Source: Winslowiella toletana (GTDB lineage Bacteria; Pseudomonadota; Gammaproteobacteria; Enterobacterales; Enterobacteriaceae). From it: a stretch of 64,000 nt of DNA. Location: assembly GCF_032164335.1 (NCBI RefSeq), contig NZ_CP134153.1, forward strand, positions 1 to 64,000, written 5' to 3'. Shown in pieces: positions 26,809-38,694 of the stretch (positions are counted from its first letter, which is position 1; every line of letters starts with the position of its first letter). A model generated the notes under the pieces. It did not search any database and had not been told where the DNA came from. It saw only the letters and a program-made list of their open reading frames with translations. The position numbers were made by a program, and so were the translations under genes.

Positions 26809-27360
26809 ATGCCATACAAACCGGTTAAGTTGTTCGCACAGGTCTCTGCTCTGCTGCTGGCGCAGGCGTTTTTCACCCTGCCGGCCACGGCGGCGGCGGG
26901 CGATAACGTGCGTTTTCACGGCGCTCTGGTGGCGGAGCCCTGCGTTATCCCGCCGGGCGAGGAAGAGATAGCGCTGGATTTTGGCACTATCATTGATAAG
27001 TACCTGTATCTGAACACGCGGACCATCGGGCAGCCGTTCACCCTCCATCTGACCGACTGTGACCAGAGCCTGGGCCAGACGGTGAAGGTGAGTTTTTCAG
27101 GCACGGAGAGTACGGCACTGCCGGGGCTGCTGGCAATTGACGGCAGCGGCGGCGCCAGCGGGATCGCCATCGGGCTGGAAACGCAGCAGGCCGTGCCGCT
27201 GCCGCTGAATAAGGCGAGCGGTACCTATCCCCTGCGGTCGGGCGATAACCTGATCGGGCTGAAAGCCTTTGTACAGGGCGAACCCGCAGCGATAGCGAAC
27301 CAGACGATTGGCCTTGGCGCGTTCAGCGCGGTGGCGACGTTCAGCCTGGAGTATGAGTAA
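26809..27360 (+). CDS. Minor fimbrial subunit 3
   Basis: 183 residues from ATG 26809 (ribosome site AAGGAAG). Signal peptide ending LPATAAAGDNVRFHGALVAEPC; VSFSGTES and C-terminal FSAVATFSLEYE are pilin features. It is more PapA/PapH-like than the two before it and might replace the broken PapH, or act as adaptor to the adhesin encoded next. Confidence 0.82.
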   Translation: MPYKPVKLFAQVSALLLAQAFFTLPATAAAGDNVRFHGALVAEPCVIPPGEEEIALDFGTIIDKYLYLNTRTIGQPFTLHLTDCDQSLGQTVKVSFSGTESTALPGLLAIDGSGGASGIAIGLETQQAVPLPLNKASGTYPLRSGDNLIGLKAFVQGEPAAIANQTIGLGAFSAVATFSLEYE

Positions 27361-27449
27361 GGTGATTAAGGGCTGCATGGATGTGGCTGGCAAAGGGGGA
27401 CGCCTGACAATCCTGTGTGAATACAAGTATCGAATATGGAGTGCACTTT

Positions 27450-28334
27450 ATGAATTTAGACATTATTAGAAAATCAAAACCATACGCATTGGCACTATCC
27501 GCTGTCCTGAGCCTGCAACTGATGAATACCGGTGTCGCCTACGCATTGGAATGGCCTATGCTTCAGGACTTTTATATCACCTCTTGGGACAATCCACACG
27601 AGGGAGTCAAATACGGGACCTCTGGGAGCGTGATGACAAGCGCTCCAGACCGACCTGAGCCGGGGCCGTCCACTGCACATACCATTAATGTCATTCCCTG
27701 GGGGGTGCATTGCTCTTCCGGCGATACGGCCGCGACCTTTTCGGGCTGCTCGTGGTCATATCCAGGATATGGGCACTCGCCGACGCTACTGGGCAAATGC
27801 CAGACCATCAGCCCGACGAGTTGGGTCCTGACTTCTGACTCCACTTGCACAGTGGCAAACACCACTAGCGCTGGATATTATGTCCACGTTGGTGCGGGGC
27901 CTGGCGCTGAATGCACTGTGTTTGGCAAGGCGCCCGTTAGTGGCAATTCGTGGCAGGGCAGCATTGGCACGCCTTGGGGCGATTTAACCGCGCTTCAGGT
28001 AGCCCAATCAGGGAATACATACTGCGTCAAAGCTTTGCCCATCAACGTAGTGTGTGACGTTGTCATACCGGGGGGCGGCATAATCGACCATGGGATCATA
28101 TCAACGAATGCGCTGTCATCCCGAACCGTTCCGGGTACCCTTAATTGTGGGGATGCTCCCTCCGTAACTATTTTGGGTAACGCCGTAATGGACATGGCAG
28201 GTGGAGTGACATCAACTCTGTCGGTAAGCGATGTTACGGCCACCGGGTTTACTCTCAACTCAATGGTACGTGCCGTGAACGCGACTCCGGGTGAACACCA
28301 GGCATCCGCCATTCTTGTCGTCTCACCGCAGTAA
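27450..28334 (+). CDS. Putative tip adhesin of the fimbria
   Basis: 294 residues, last gene of the operon, where tip adhesins such as PapG are found. Long signal peptide (..PYALALSAVLSLQLMNTGVAYA). The N-terminal ~170 residues are rich in Gly, Ser, Thr, Trp and Cys (HCSSGDTAATFSGCSWSYPG, GKCQTISPTSWVLTSDSTC) and match no adhesin I recognise. The C-terminal ~90 residues look like a pilin domain (VVCDVVIPGGGIIDHGIIS, LNCGDAPSVTILG) with a final strand ASAILVVSPQ. The receptor is unknown. Ser/Thr content also makes it a possible O-glycan target. Confidence 0.7.
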   Translation: MNLDIIRKSKPYALALSAVLSLQLMNTGVAYALEWPMLQDFYITSWDNPHEGVKYGTSGSVMTSAPDRPEPGPSTAHTINVIPWGVHCSSGDTAATFSGCSWSYPGYGHSPTLLGKCQTISPTSWVLTSDSTCTVANTTSAGYYVHVGAGPGAECTVFGKAPVSGNSWQGSIGTPWGDLTALQVAQSGNTYCVKALPINVVCDVVIPGGGIIDHGIISTNALSSRTVPGTLNCGDAPSVTILGNAVMDMAGGVTSTLSVSDVTATGFTLNSMVRAVNATPGEHQASAILVVSPQ

Positions 28335-28621
28335 AGCCGTCGACCATCCTAACTCCGGGCCAAATCGATGCATCCCGGCTGTGGTCGGATGGTCCCTGGG
28401 AGGGGGATACCCCCCCTTTCACACTACTTGAACAGTGTACGTAAGCATCACACTTCTGGCTTTCCTGCCCACCAGTCGTTCATCTGCCGGGCTGCCGCGG
28501 ATCTCTGATTCGATAGCATACAGCGCACCAAAAGATACAGGTCAACACATCGGTGAAGCTCCATTAACACTGATGGAACCCACCGAATAACAATTTGAGT
28601 CAAAAGTGATCTGCATAAATG
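28335..28621 (-). pseudogene. IS66-family transposase fragment
   Basis: On the reverse strand, about 28430-28535, the frame reads ALYAIESEIRGSPADERLVG followed by RKARS, the well-known IS66 transposase motif (Y-A-I-E-x-E-I-R-G-x-x-x-x-E-R). Both ends of the element are missing. It marks a rearrangement point just after the fimbrial operon. Confidence 0.6.
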
Positions 28622-28789
28622 TTATGCAGCACTCCCGCTGGATGTTATTGGGCGATCTCTATTCTTTTCCCAAGACATCATGACTGCTTTCGGGCAGCAG
28701 TTTTTGGTAATACTGACGTGATCGCGCATTGCTTGGCTGAGTCGTTCGCCAAACTGCACCTTTGCTTCGCTGGCCGTGAAACTGTTCAT
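28622..28789 (-). CDS. Orphan Phd/YefM-type antitoxin, shortened
   Basis: 55 codons from ATG 28789: MNSFTASEAKVQFGERLSQA, then SITKNCCPKAVMMSWE. This is the N-terminal DNA-binding half of a Phd/YefM antitoxin (usual form M-N-T-F-T-A-S-E-A-K-x-x-F-G). The C-terminal toxin-binding part is replaced by an unrelated tail and no toxin gene follows, so it is probably a remnant. It is too short for most gene finders. Confidence 0.6.
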   Translation of the reverse strand: MNSFTASEAKVQFGERLSQAMRDHVSITKNCCPKAVMMSWEKNRDRPITSSGSAA

Positions 28790-29109
28790 GGTTACTCCGC
28801 TTTAATCAAATTGATCCATTTGTACCTTACGGGCAATTTATCTCTATAACACGTTGCTTACCCGTCCTGCTGGAGCATTTTCCTTACGCGCTGACGTGAT
28901 CAAGCATAGGTCTCTCTCTGTAAGACGTTAGCCGGTTTGCTGAAGAGTCGGCCGGAGTCGGTGCGTCTGGTCAAGGTGATGCTGAAGAATAGTAATAGGG
29001 GATTTTTATCAATGGGGGAATTTTAAACGCATCCGTTACTTTTCAAGTGTTGACCCTCGCCAAATACCCGGGCAGTGAATTAGTTATATTACCTGTGGTT
29101 CTCTATCAG
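28790..29109. other. Intergenic region, no supported gene
   Basis: Between the antitoxin remnant and the terminator nothing is clearly coded. Small open frames (for example LLKSRPESVRLVKVMLK near 28935) match nothing I recognise and could be transposase debris. Confidence 0.3.
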
Positions 29110-29140
29110 AAAGGAGGGATGCTGACAGCATCCCTCCTTT
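29110..29140. terminator. Bidirectional terminator
   Basis: AAAGGAGGGATGCT and AGCATCCCTCCTTT are perfect 14-bp arms around a 3-base loop, with T-rich ends on both strands. Lies 23 bp beyond the autotransporter frame's stop and would end transcription from either side. Confidence 0.85.
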
Positions 29141-29163
29141 CTGGATCTACGGTTTATCCAGGT

Positions 29164-31518
29164 TTAAAAGTCGACCTTAACACCTCCTGCAATGTTCCAG
29201 TCGCTCACGCCTTCACGCTGCAGGCGCTGCTGATACCGGGCCTGAGTATGAAGTGAGACGTTATCCGATACGCGCAGGCTGACGCCGCTTTTCAGCTGCA
29301 GGCTGTCGCCTCCCTTTCCGGAGCGGAAGAGCGCCTCGTCACCGCCACCGCTGATCTGCGTCACCGCTGCTTTGCCAGGGGCAAGCCTGATGCGCGCTTC
29401 ATGGTTAAGTGTCAGTCCCGGCAGGGCCTGCCAGTTATGCTGAAGCGCAGCACTGTAGGCCGGCGCGTTATGCATCCGGTAGCGGACGCGGGCGTTATCC
29501 ACATCGGTAAAGCTGTTGATGCGCAGATGCTGATAATCAATGCCAGCCAGAGGCGTTATCCGGTGCGTTCCAAAATCCCAGGCTTTTCCCCCTTCCATCC
29601 CCACATGCCAGATGGCCGCCTGCGGATCGGCCGTTTTGCCCCGCAGATCCGTGACCACGTTGCCGTTGAAGCGGGTATATCCTGTTGTGATGTCCAGCAC
29701 CATACCGTTGTCATGCTGCCAGCTTAGCTGGCTGACGATACCGCGGGTCTTAAACCCGGCATGGCTTTCACCCTCTACGGAGCGCGGTGACAAAGAAAGA
29801 TTTCCTTTGTGAATGCCGGTGCTCAGGGCAAAGCGGCTGGATTTTTCACTGTCAGACTGCCAGCGGGCTCCCATAAACCAGCCCTGATATTGACTTTTAA
29901 AATCATAGCCGTAATTAGAAAACTCACCGGAAGAGTGGTAATCATCCCGGCCGCTGTAACCATTGATAAAGAAGTACGAGCGGCTTTCCTGCGCGGTATC
30001 TGTCAGAAGCGTCGCCATGTTCCGGTCAAAGTTCAGTGCCATCGCCGGCAGGGAGATATAGGCCGGCACCTGAGGAATAACGGCCTTATGGATGGGTTTC
30101 GGCGCGGGCTCCGGTGAGGGAGTAGGTTCCGGCTGAGGCGTGGGCTCCGGTGAGGGAGCAGGTTCCGGAGCCGGAGTCAGGTCAACCGGCGTGCTGATAC
30201 CATCAGCGTCCAGCATGATGTTCTGCAGGCGGTAATCCCAGTACCGATCGCCCTCACCTTTCACCAGGCGTTCATCCGTAGAGGCATGGCCCGGTGCAAA
30301 CGCGTAAAGCCCGTAGGCCCATGCTCCACGGGCAACGTAGCGGCCGGCCAGGCGCACGCTGTCCGCGCGGGACTTGCCGCCGACCTGCACCAGTGACACA
30401 CCTTCCCGATTATCCGCCGCGCCGTTCTTATTGGTATCGCTGTCCTGCCAGATTTGAACGGCATTGACCGAGAGTTCCAGCGGTTTACCCTCCGGCGTAT
30501 TCAGGTCGCCATCAATAAGCAGGCGATCGGTCGCATTTTTCGCAAAGCCCGAGTTTATCCGCAGGCTGACCGGCTCTGAAGCGTTCAGCGTTCCAACGCG
30601 CAGCGCAGACCAGAGACCGGACTCAACGCTGACCGCACCCGGCGCTATTGCGGCGGTATCGTTCAGGTTCAGGTTGCTGATATAACCGTCGCCAGACAGC
30701 AGGGTGCTTTTGCCCATGTTCACGGGGGCGGTGATGTTGCCCGTGACCTGCAGTTGCCCCTCGCTAACCTCAATTCCCTGTTCGTTTGATACGTTTCCAC
30801 TGACGGTCAGCATGCCATCGCCGGTTTTGACGACCTTTCCCGCACCGCTGACGTCAGCCGATAGCAGCGAAGCCGTCGCACCCATGATACTGGTGCGATC
30901 GGTAATATCAGCCCTCAGAAAACTGTCGGCTTCTTTTAATACCAGCTTTCCGGCGAGGGTCGCGCGATCCCATAAGTTCAGAACGGCATTTTTACCCATC
31001 AGGATATCGCCCGTCAGGGTGGCGTGTTCCTTCACCGTCAGTGCTGCATTATCGGCGACATTCACCGATGAAATGCGGTAATTCTTTTCCAGCCAGTCGT
31101 CACTGAAATAAACGTCACCCGCGTGTCTGACCTGTTCGCCCGCCAGCGCAAGTGTTCCCTGAGTGAAGTCCAGCCTGTCAGTCCAGACTCCCCCCGCAAC
31201 GTCCAGCCTTCGCCCGTGGTTGTTAAAGGGGCGTACTGTATAGCGAGAGAGCTTTTGTGATTTTCCTCTCCCTGAGTCCCGAGAAAGATCTATTTCTCGC
31301 TGGTCAGAGAGATTGTTGCCGCCTGCGTACTGCGGTTAACAATTTTTGCTCCATTATCGTTGTGTTTGATCTCACTGAAGCTTATATCATGGCCATTAAT
31401 ATCCAGAATGCCGCCACGATAGCCAAACTGGATCGCCTGGGGATCGATCTCAGTACGCTTAAAACCATTGGGGCCAGAGATTTTCTCACTAGTGAAGTCC
31501 TTTACATAATAAGCTGAT
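29164..31518 (-). pseudogene. Autotransporter, passenger protease domain lost and frameshifted
   Basis: The intact frame from about 31270 to 29164 encodes a beta-helical passenger end, a Pro/Glu-rich linker (PEPAPSPEPTPQPEPTPSPE) and a C-terminal autotransporter barrel ending GGVKVDF with terminal Phe. Upstream, 31518-31295 in another frame reads IQFGYRGGILDINGHDISFS and NGAKIVNRSTQAATISL, a motif set of S6-type (IgA-protease/SPATE-like) passengers. A frameshift near 31310 joins the two, and signal peptide plus serine-protease domain are absent. An internal GTG at 31065 gives 633 residues but no export signal. Non-functional as it stands. Confidence 0.8.
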
Positions 31519-31785
31519 TACTTTCAACTGAGCTAATACTACTGGCTCTTTTATTTTTGCGCTATAATGTTTTTATTCATGCAAGAACTCTCCTCAAAAA
31601 TGTATTTATGACTTTTCGGGTATATCCTTATGCTGAATTTAACATTCCTGAATCATATCCGGATGGGGATGAAGAAATAATATGAATGCTTTTATTATAT
31701 GCCAGTGTTTCTGACGGTTCCTGCTGCAGGAATATTATTTTGGACAGCCAGTGGCGTGGATGAAGGAGTATCAATGCTGACACAT
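31519..31785. other. AT-rich intergenic region
   Basis: No gene supported; it separates the autotransporter relic from the LuxR gene. Confidence 0.35.
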
Positions 31786-32274
31786 TCATTCCTGCTCGTA
31801 CCTTAAAATATTATCATGAAGCTCATTAAAATTACGGAAGCCGTATTTTTTTATAATATTATATTTATGCGTATAAATGACTTTCTTACTGCAGCCTAAT
31901 GCGCTGGCTATCTTCGGGATGCTATCCCCGTTCAAAATAAATAGCATAATCTCATTCTCGGTGCGGGTTAACTTAACATCATATTTCGCACTGAGCCCCA
32001 TGTATTTATTAATGTCTTCTTGAAGTTGGGTTTCTTTATTTAACTGGCGCTGCTGTTCATTTTCGATATTATCTGAAAATTTCACCGTATCCTGACGGGC
32101 GATACGTTCTTCAGTATAAACCATTGAGCTTTGCTTACTGCCAAGATATGCCTCATCTACAGACACCAGTTCATTCATAAGTACACTGGCTAAGTGGTTT
32201 TGGTTTTTAGGCTGGTCCAGGCCTAGGTGCAGATATTTATCTTTTGAAATAAGAATGAGATCGGTATGAGTCAT
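31786..32274 (-). CDS. LuxR-family regulator
   Basis: 162 residues. C-terminal LuxR helix-turn-helix: LTRTENEIMLFILNGDSIPK, IASALGCSKKVIYTHKYNII, KKYGF. The N-terminal ~95 residues are charged and helical, without a phospho-acceptor or autoinducer domain. It resembles the GerE-type regulators found near fimbrial and adhesin loci and could regulate the nearby autotransporter or fimbriae. Start ATG 32274. Low GC compared with the backbone. Confidence 0.78.
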   Translation of the reverse strand: MTHTDLILISKDKYLHLGLDQPKNQNHLASVLMNELVSVDEAYLGSKQSSMVYTEERIARQDTVKFSDNIENEQQRQLNKETQLQEDINKYMGLSAKYDVKLTRTENEIMLFILNGDSIPKIASALGCSKKVIYTHKYNIIKKYGFRNFNELHDNILRYEQE

Positions 32275-32604
32275 GGTAGTCCTCTTCTCCAGTGTCAGTC
32301 TTAAAGACGGAGTGTTGAACTGTGTAAAGCGTTAGCCGTGAAATCCCTGGTGCCGGGCTGGCTGCATTGCTGTACCGTTCAACAGCTACATATTCTACAT
32401 AAGCAACGGAAAACAGAAATATCGACTGGTTTAAATGAATTTATATGAATTTTTGTTTTGATAAGTGAAGTTTTTATGGATTTTAATGTTTATGCGATCT
32501 TGTGAGGGAAGGATAGTTAAACAGATAGTCTTTCCCTGAGAACCGGGCAGGTTCGCAGGGAGTGAACAGGTATGAGGAATGGTGTTGCGGGCGGGTTAAC
32601 AGGG
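32275..32604. other. Intergenic region upstream of luxR
   Basis: No gene. AT-rich DNA (32400-32510) suits a promoter region for the leftward luxR gene; no specific operator could be identified. Confidence 0.35.
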
Positions 32605-33090
32605 CTATTTAATGGCGCAGGCGATCACCGGAATGCCGTCACGATTGATCGTCATAATGTTTCTTTCGAGCTTTCTGAAACGCAGGAAGGTCTTTTTTTC
32701 GTCAGGCTGGACCATAAATTTCAGTTCGGGAGGCAGGGTATCATCGTCGCCAATGCTCATTTCATGCCAGTACAGGGCATAAACAGAGGAGCCTTTGTCA
32801 TGAGAGTAATTAAAGTTGCTCATTCTTCTGACCCTGTACTGCGCGCCGTTATGGGTGACAGTACCATCATAATCCACGGCGCCCTCATTTCCTTTTCGCA
32901 GCAGAAAGTAGATGCTCGCATCAATTACCGCTTCCGAGTTATCCGGTAAAAAAGCATTCTTGTTTAGCGTTCCTGAGCAGATGAGCTCTTCAGAAGGTAT
33001 GGGCGTGGGATTATCCCACTGATAGAAAGCATATACACCAGCCATCGCCAGGGTAATCAGCGCATATCCTGTCTTATATATCTTCACCAT
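32605..33090 (-). CDS. FidL-like membrane-anchored protein
   Basis: 161 residues from ATG 33090: N-terminal membrane anchor (KTGYALITLAMAGVYAFYQW), then a periplasmic domain with ICSGTLN and, near the end, ERNIMTINRDGIPVIACAIK. This resembles FidL/YdfX-type proteins encoded beside CadC/ToxR-like regulators. Its stop/start arrangement with the gene before it (1-bp gap) shows one operon, so it probably modulates that membrane regulator as ToxS does ToxR. Confidence 0.6.
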   Translation of the reverse strand: MVKIYKTGYALITLAMAGVYAFYQWDNPTPIPSEELICSGTLNKNAFLPDNSEAVIDASIYFLLRKGNEGAVDYDGTVTHNGAQYRVRRMSNFNYSHDKGSSVYALYWHEMSIGDDDTLPPELKFMVQPDEKKTFLRFRKLERNIMTINRDGIPVIACAIK

Positions 33091-33091
33091 A

Positions 33092-33940
33092 TCAGAACTT
33101 CCGTTTTTGAAGGAAATAGTTAGAGCAGTCAATGGCCATGTTATTTTTTTTATTGATTAAACAGATGATATTCAGCTGCGCAGTGCTGCTGTAGGAGTTG
33201 TGGGTATTCTCTGTTGAGTACACGAAGAAATCAGCCTTTCTGTTCCTGCAGTCAATGTTGTATTTCTCAGCCAGCAGGCTGATTGTTTTTTCCATCGAGC
33301 TGTCAGAGTAATGCTCATCCGGTTCATTAAAGCGAAATAAACTGCACTGCTGTAACGCACCCAGCTTATAATAATACTGGCGGCCACTTTTATCTTCGGC
33401 AGCATGCTGAAGTTTGGTAAAATGAACGGCAATGAGCAAGGCCGCGATGAGCAGCGTCCAGAAAAGATAAAAATTTTTATACAGCAGGGGGATATTGCGA
33501 AAATTGCGCCGCGTCGATTCCGCCGGCTGAGCAGTTCCCTGATGAGTGGTAAATAATTCAGGCTCAGGCACGGCCTCCCCATCCGGTGAAGAAACGGGCC
33601 CGCTATCCGGGTCATCAAGTATGATGACATCCACTTCCAGAACAAGCCCGACTTTTGGCTGAGTCCGGATGATGTGCAAATCGACATCCAGCATTTCAAC
33701 TGTTTTTCTGATTAAGCTGAGCGAGTTATATAAATTACTGCCCGACGCCCGCAGGCCATTTTCCGTCCACGCGCGATCCATCAGGTCACCTCGGCCCAGT
33801 AAGGCATGAGGATTTTCACAAAACACTTTTAAGAGCAGAACTGCAGCATAAGGAAGCCTGGCATTTTTCTCACTGGCTATACCTGTCAGCGTTCCCGCTA
33901 TGTCATCAAAAATAAGCGCATTTCCCAGCACGTAACGCAT
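33092..33940 (-). CDS. CadC/ToxR-like membrane transcription regulator
   Basis: 282 residues. N-terminal winged helix of the OmpR/ToxR type (about residues 1-105: LPYAAVLLLKVFCENPHALLG, RASGSNLYNSLSLIRKTVEM, IIRTQPKVGLVLEVDV), a Pro/Glu linker, one transmembrane helix (YLFWTLLIAALLIAVHF, about 160-176) and a periplasmic domain with several Cys. It would sense an envelope or external signal and regulate DNA directly. Co-transcribed with the FidL-like gene. Confidence 0.8.
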   Translation of the reverse strand: MRYVLGNALIFDDIAGTLTGIASEKNARLPYAAVLLLKVFCENPHALLGRGDLMDRAWTENGLRASGSNLYNSLSLIRKTVEMLDVDLHIIRTQPKVGLVLEVDVIILDDPDSGPVSSPDGEAVPEPELFTTHQGTAQPAESTRRNFRNIPLLYKNFYLFWTLLIAALLIAVHFTKLQHAAEDKSGRQYYYKLGALQQCSLFRFNEPDEHYSDSSMEKTISLLAEKYNIDCRNRKADFFVYSTENTHNSYSSTAQLNIICLINKKNNMAIDCSNYFLQKRKF

Positions 33941-34500
33941 AATTCACCTTAATTAAAAAACGTCACCTGCGCTTTTTATATTGCTCACCGAATAGACTCA
34001 ACAGGGCTTCAGGGCTTACCCTTGAATCCCTGCTGAGTCATAAAAATTTCAATACCCTTAACAGCCTAATACAAAACAACTGGTTACGTCATTACGACAT
34101 GTAAAATAAGTGTAAATAGTTGAACTGCAGGATCGCGCCGCAAAGCCAGCGCTCTCCGGAGCAGCAGGGCTTTTTTCGCACACCTTCCGGCCGCCCGTAC
34201 TTTTCTGCCTTTTCTTTACTGTTTTCGCCGTTTTCCCACCGTGACCAGACATCTCCGGAGTACGCCTGGCTTTACCCCTTTTATACCAAATACGACGATC
34301 GCCCCCTCAGGCCGCGCCGCGCAAGGGTTCATGGCATTTGGGGATGAAAAAGGATCCTTTACCGCCTTTGGATTACCCGCCATACTGCGGGTAAAACCAA
34401 ATTTCGGATCCTTCCGGCGCGATTTATTGCGCTGGCACCAGACGTCCGGCTGCGGGAAAATGACCGCATAAACTCACAGATCGCGCTACGTGAAAACTTT
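33941..34500. promoter_or_regulatory. Region upstream of the second recombinase, with hairpins
   Basis: No gene is supported. Structures near the recombinase include ACCCGC-CATACT-GCGGGT (about 34377-34395) nested between GGATCCTTT (34351) and GGATCCTT (34409). Such nested symmetry beside a tyrosine recombinase gene could be its crossover site, as F rfsF lies near resD. Only the inverted repeats are seen directly. Confidence 0.45.
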
Positions 34501-35244
34501 ATGATAATGAGTCCCATACCCCTGCAGAATTCACCAGAACGCACCAGTACGCTAAGCATTGCGCCGGGCGTCGATTTTGCGACGGCCATTGCCCTCAGAC
34601 GAATGGCGACGTCAAACGACGTGACCCCCTTCTACCTGCTGGCGCCGGAGGTTAGCGCGCTGCTCCACTACATGCCCGACCGGAAACACCACTTTCTGTT
34701 CAGCACCCTGTGGAACACCGGTGCACGCATCGGGGAAGCCTGCAGCCTTCAGCCGGAGTCGTTCGTGCTGGATGGCCCGCGACCGTTTGTGCGTATCCTG
34801 TCGGAGAAGGTCCGCAGCCGGCGCGGCCGGCCGCCAAAGGATGCCGTGCGCCTGGTCCCGCTCACCGACCGGAGCTATGTGCACCAGGTTCTGAGCTGGA
34901 TGGCCACCGAACGTCCGAAGCGCCGCGAGCCGCTGTGGTCGGCGACCGATGAAACCATGCGTAACTGGCTCAGAGCGGCGGTCAGCCGGGCAGCCGCCGA
35001 TGGCGTACACTTCTCCGTCCCGGTGACGCCGCACACGTTCCGCCATTCGTACATCATGCACATGCTTTACCACCGGCAGCCGCTGAAGGTGATCCAGTCA
35101 CTCGTTGGCCACAAGGATGCGCGCTCGATTGAGGTCTATACCCGGGTGTTTGCACTTGAGCTCGCCGGATCGCTGGCGGTAACGTTCACCGGGGATGGGC
35201 CTGATGCGGCGGCGGTGCTGCGCTCCCTGCCCCCCGCACCGTAG
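34501..35244 (+). CDS. Tyrosine recombinase (ResD / RepF-associated)
   Basis: 247 residues with a complete catalytic set: [15 protein letters not shown] (Arg), [16 protein letters not shown] (H-x-x-R), [17 protein letters not shown] (His, Tyr nucleophile). Paralogous to the enzyme encoded at 16993-17790 (shared [24 protein letters not shown]). Lies beside the RepE replicon, as resD does in F, and probably resolves plasmid multimers. Start taken at ATG 34501. Confidence 0.87.
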   Translation: MIMSPIPLQNSPERTSTLSIAPGVDFATAIALRRMATSNDVTPFYLLAPEVSALLHYMPDRKHHFLFSTLWNTGARIGEACSLQPESFVLDGPRPFVRILSEKVRSRRGRPPKDAVRLVPLTDRSYVHQVLSWMATERPKRREPLWSATDETMRNWLRAAVSRAAADGVHFSVPVTPHTFRHSYIMHMLYHRQPLKVIQSLVGHKDARSIEVYTRVFALELAGSLAVTFTGDGPDAAAVLRSLPPAP

Positions 35245-35253
35245 ATCTCCGGC

Positions 35254-35913
35254 TCACGAGAAGAAATGCCGCAGGCGGTTTACAACTGAACGGTAGCACC
35301 GGCGCAACGTGGCGGGTTCAGCGGGCCGCGTCAGCTGATGGCATTCCTGTGCCAGGCTGTCGGACAGTGTATTTCTTAACGAATCGATTTCACGCAGGGA
35401 CAGACGAAGCTGCAGTGCGAACGCCAGGGCCTCCTCTTCCGATCTGTCCACGCTCCGCATATCTCTGACCGGCTCTCCCGGCATGGTAACCATAAAAAAC
35501 TGATTGATATCTTTCAGCGCCTTACCCACCGTTCCCGTCCAGAGATGAAGGTCGTCTGAGCGGTGAAAGGCCAGTTTCTGTCGGCACTGACTCAACCTGT
35601 CAGCGTCCAGCTTCCACGAGCTTCCTTCAAGCCTCACAGCCAGTTCATTTAGCTCACCGACAGGGACAACGCCTTTTCTGGAACTGTTCAGCGTGCGGAC
35701 TATGGTGAACTCTGAATCCAGCATACTGGCGAGCATACCTGCATGATTAATAAGCCCCGTCAGGCATTCTTCGCACTCTGCCGCCAGCTGCTCAATACGG
35801 CCTGCCCGTAGTTCAATGGATTTCTTTATAACTTCATTGCGCAGCGTGTAGCGTGCACCCAGCCATACGCCTGCGAGCGTAACCAGAGGCGTTATGATGA
35901 TCGTCGGTTCCAT
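35254..35913 (-). CDS. Membrane-anchored protein of unknown function
   Basis: 219 residues from ATG 35913 (frame open to 35988). One N-terminal membrane segment (IIITPLVTLAGVWLGARYTL) followed by a helical cytoplasmic-type domain with charged residues. Convergent with the recombinase, next to the iteron array. No family is recognised. Confidence 0.6.
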   Translation of the reverse strand: MEPTIIITPLVTLAGVWLGARYTLRNEVIKKSIELRAGRIEQLAAECEECLTGLINHAGMLASMLDSEFTIVRTLNSSRKGVVPVGELNELAVRLEGSSWKLDADRLSQCRQKLAFHRSDDLHLWTGTVGKALKDINQFFMVTMPGEPVRDMRSVDRSEEEALAFALQLRLSLREIDSLRNTLSDSLAQECHQLTRPAEPATLRRCYRSVVNRLRHFFS

Positions 35914-36003
35914 TGCCCGTGTTTCCTGTTGATGTGATGACCGGTGTCGTTTCTCTTCTCTTTCATCCGGGGACTGTCCTGACAACAACCGGTTTGATTG
36001 ATG

Positions 36004-36298
36004 TGTGACAGACTGCCTTCAACGATGCTCAACCACAGGTATCGGCGAGTTAAGGACTGTGACAATCTGCCCTCATTATCTATATAGAGGTATCAATCCC
36101 AGTGCAGATAATGTAAACGTGACAAATCACCCTCAGTATTGAGTGACACTGTCACTCTTTATTGTGCCTTTAAAGGGTGACAAATCACCCTCAAAGCGCA
36201 GAGCCTGCGTGACAAATTCTCTCCGGACTTACTGAATCACTGGTGTGACAACCTGCCCTGAATACTGGCGCCGTACATGGTGTGACGATCTGCACTCA
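36004..36298 (+). repeat. incC-type iterons, left block
   Basis: About seven copies of a ~19-bp iteron, consensus TGTGACAAnCTGCCCTCA, start near 36004, 36059, 36119, 36176, 36208, 36244 and 36281, all in the same direction, with a related GAGTGACACTGTCACTC palindrome near 36141. They match RepE iterons of the F ori2/incC system. Iterons titrate and handcuff RepE to limit copy number. The array is interrupted by the IS21-family element and resumes at 38382. Confidence 0.85.
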
Positions 36299-36364
36299 GC
36301 GCGAGGTGTTACCAACGGTGCAAAACCGATCCACCCCAGCGGTTGAAAATTGATCCAGGGGTTA

Positions 36365-38194
<1,830 letters not shown>

Positions 38195-38381
38195 ACAAGG
38201 TGGATCAATATTAAATCGTTAGTGGTGACGGTTAGTGGATCACTTTTTATCCATTGTTGACACGAGGACAGAGGACAGAAAATGGGATGATGGCAAATTA
38301 AGCTTCACATCGGGTAGAGGTTAACTGAGCGAACTGAAACCGGATGCTCAAAACGGTTCAGTGTTCTTCAACGAAGATTTA

Positions 38382-38584
38382 TGTGACAAGTTACCCTCTT
38401 CTTCTCAGTGAACAATGGCCAAGCGTGATAATCTGCCCTTAAACTGGCGCAATTCTGTCAGCGGATGTGACGAACAGCCCTCAGTGCCAGAGCACAAGGT
38501 TTTAAGAACGCAGGTAAACGTTTCAGGCGATCAAAAGCGGTAACGGCAATTGTCGTTCCATCAGATGTGACAATCTGCCCTGGG
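38382..38584 (+). repeat. incC-type iterons, right block
   Basis: Four further iterons begin near 38382, 38424, 38466 and 38566, the last CAGATGTGACAATCTGCCCT. Same orientation and consensus as the left block beyond the insertion sequence. Together about eleven copies, more than the five of F incC. Confidence 0.82.
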
Positions 38585-38694
38585 AACGGAGTCACCGGAG
38601 AGGAAGAGTCAGGGGAATAAGATCTCAATTACCGTGGCAAGTACACGGACTGTCAGGGGTTTGCGACAGCGCTGATAAACCAGAAGGCCGGATG

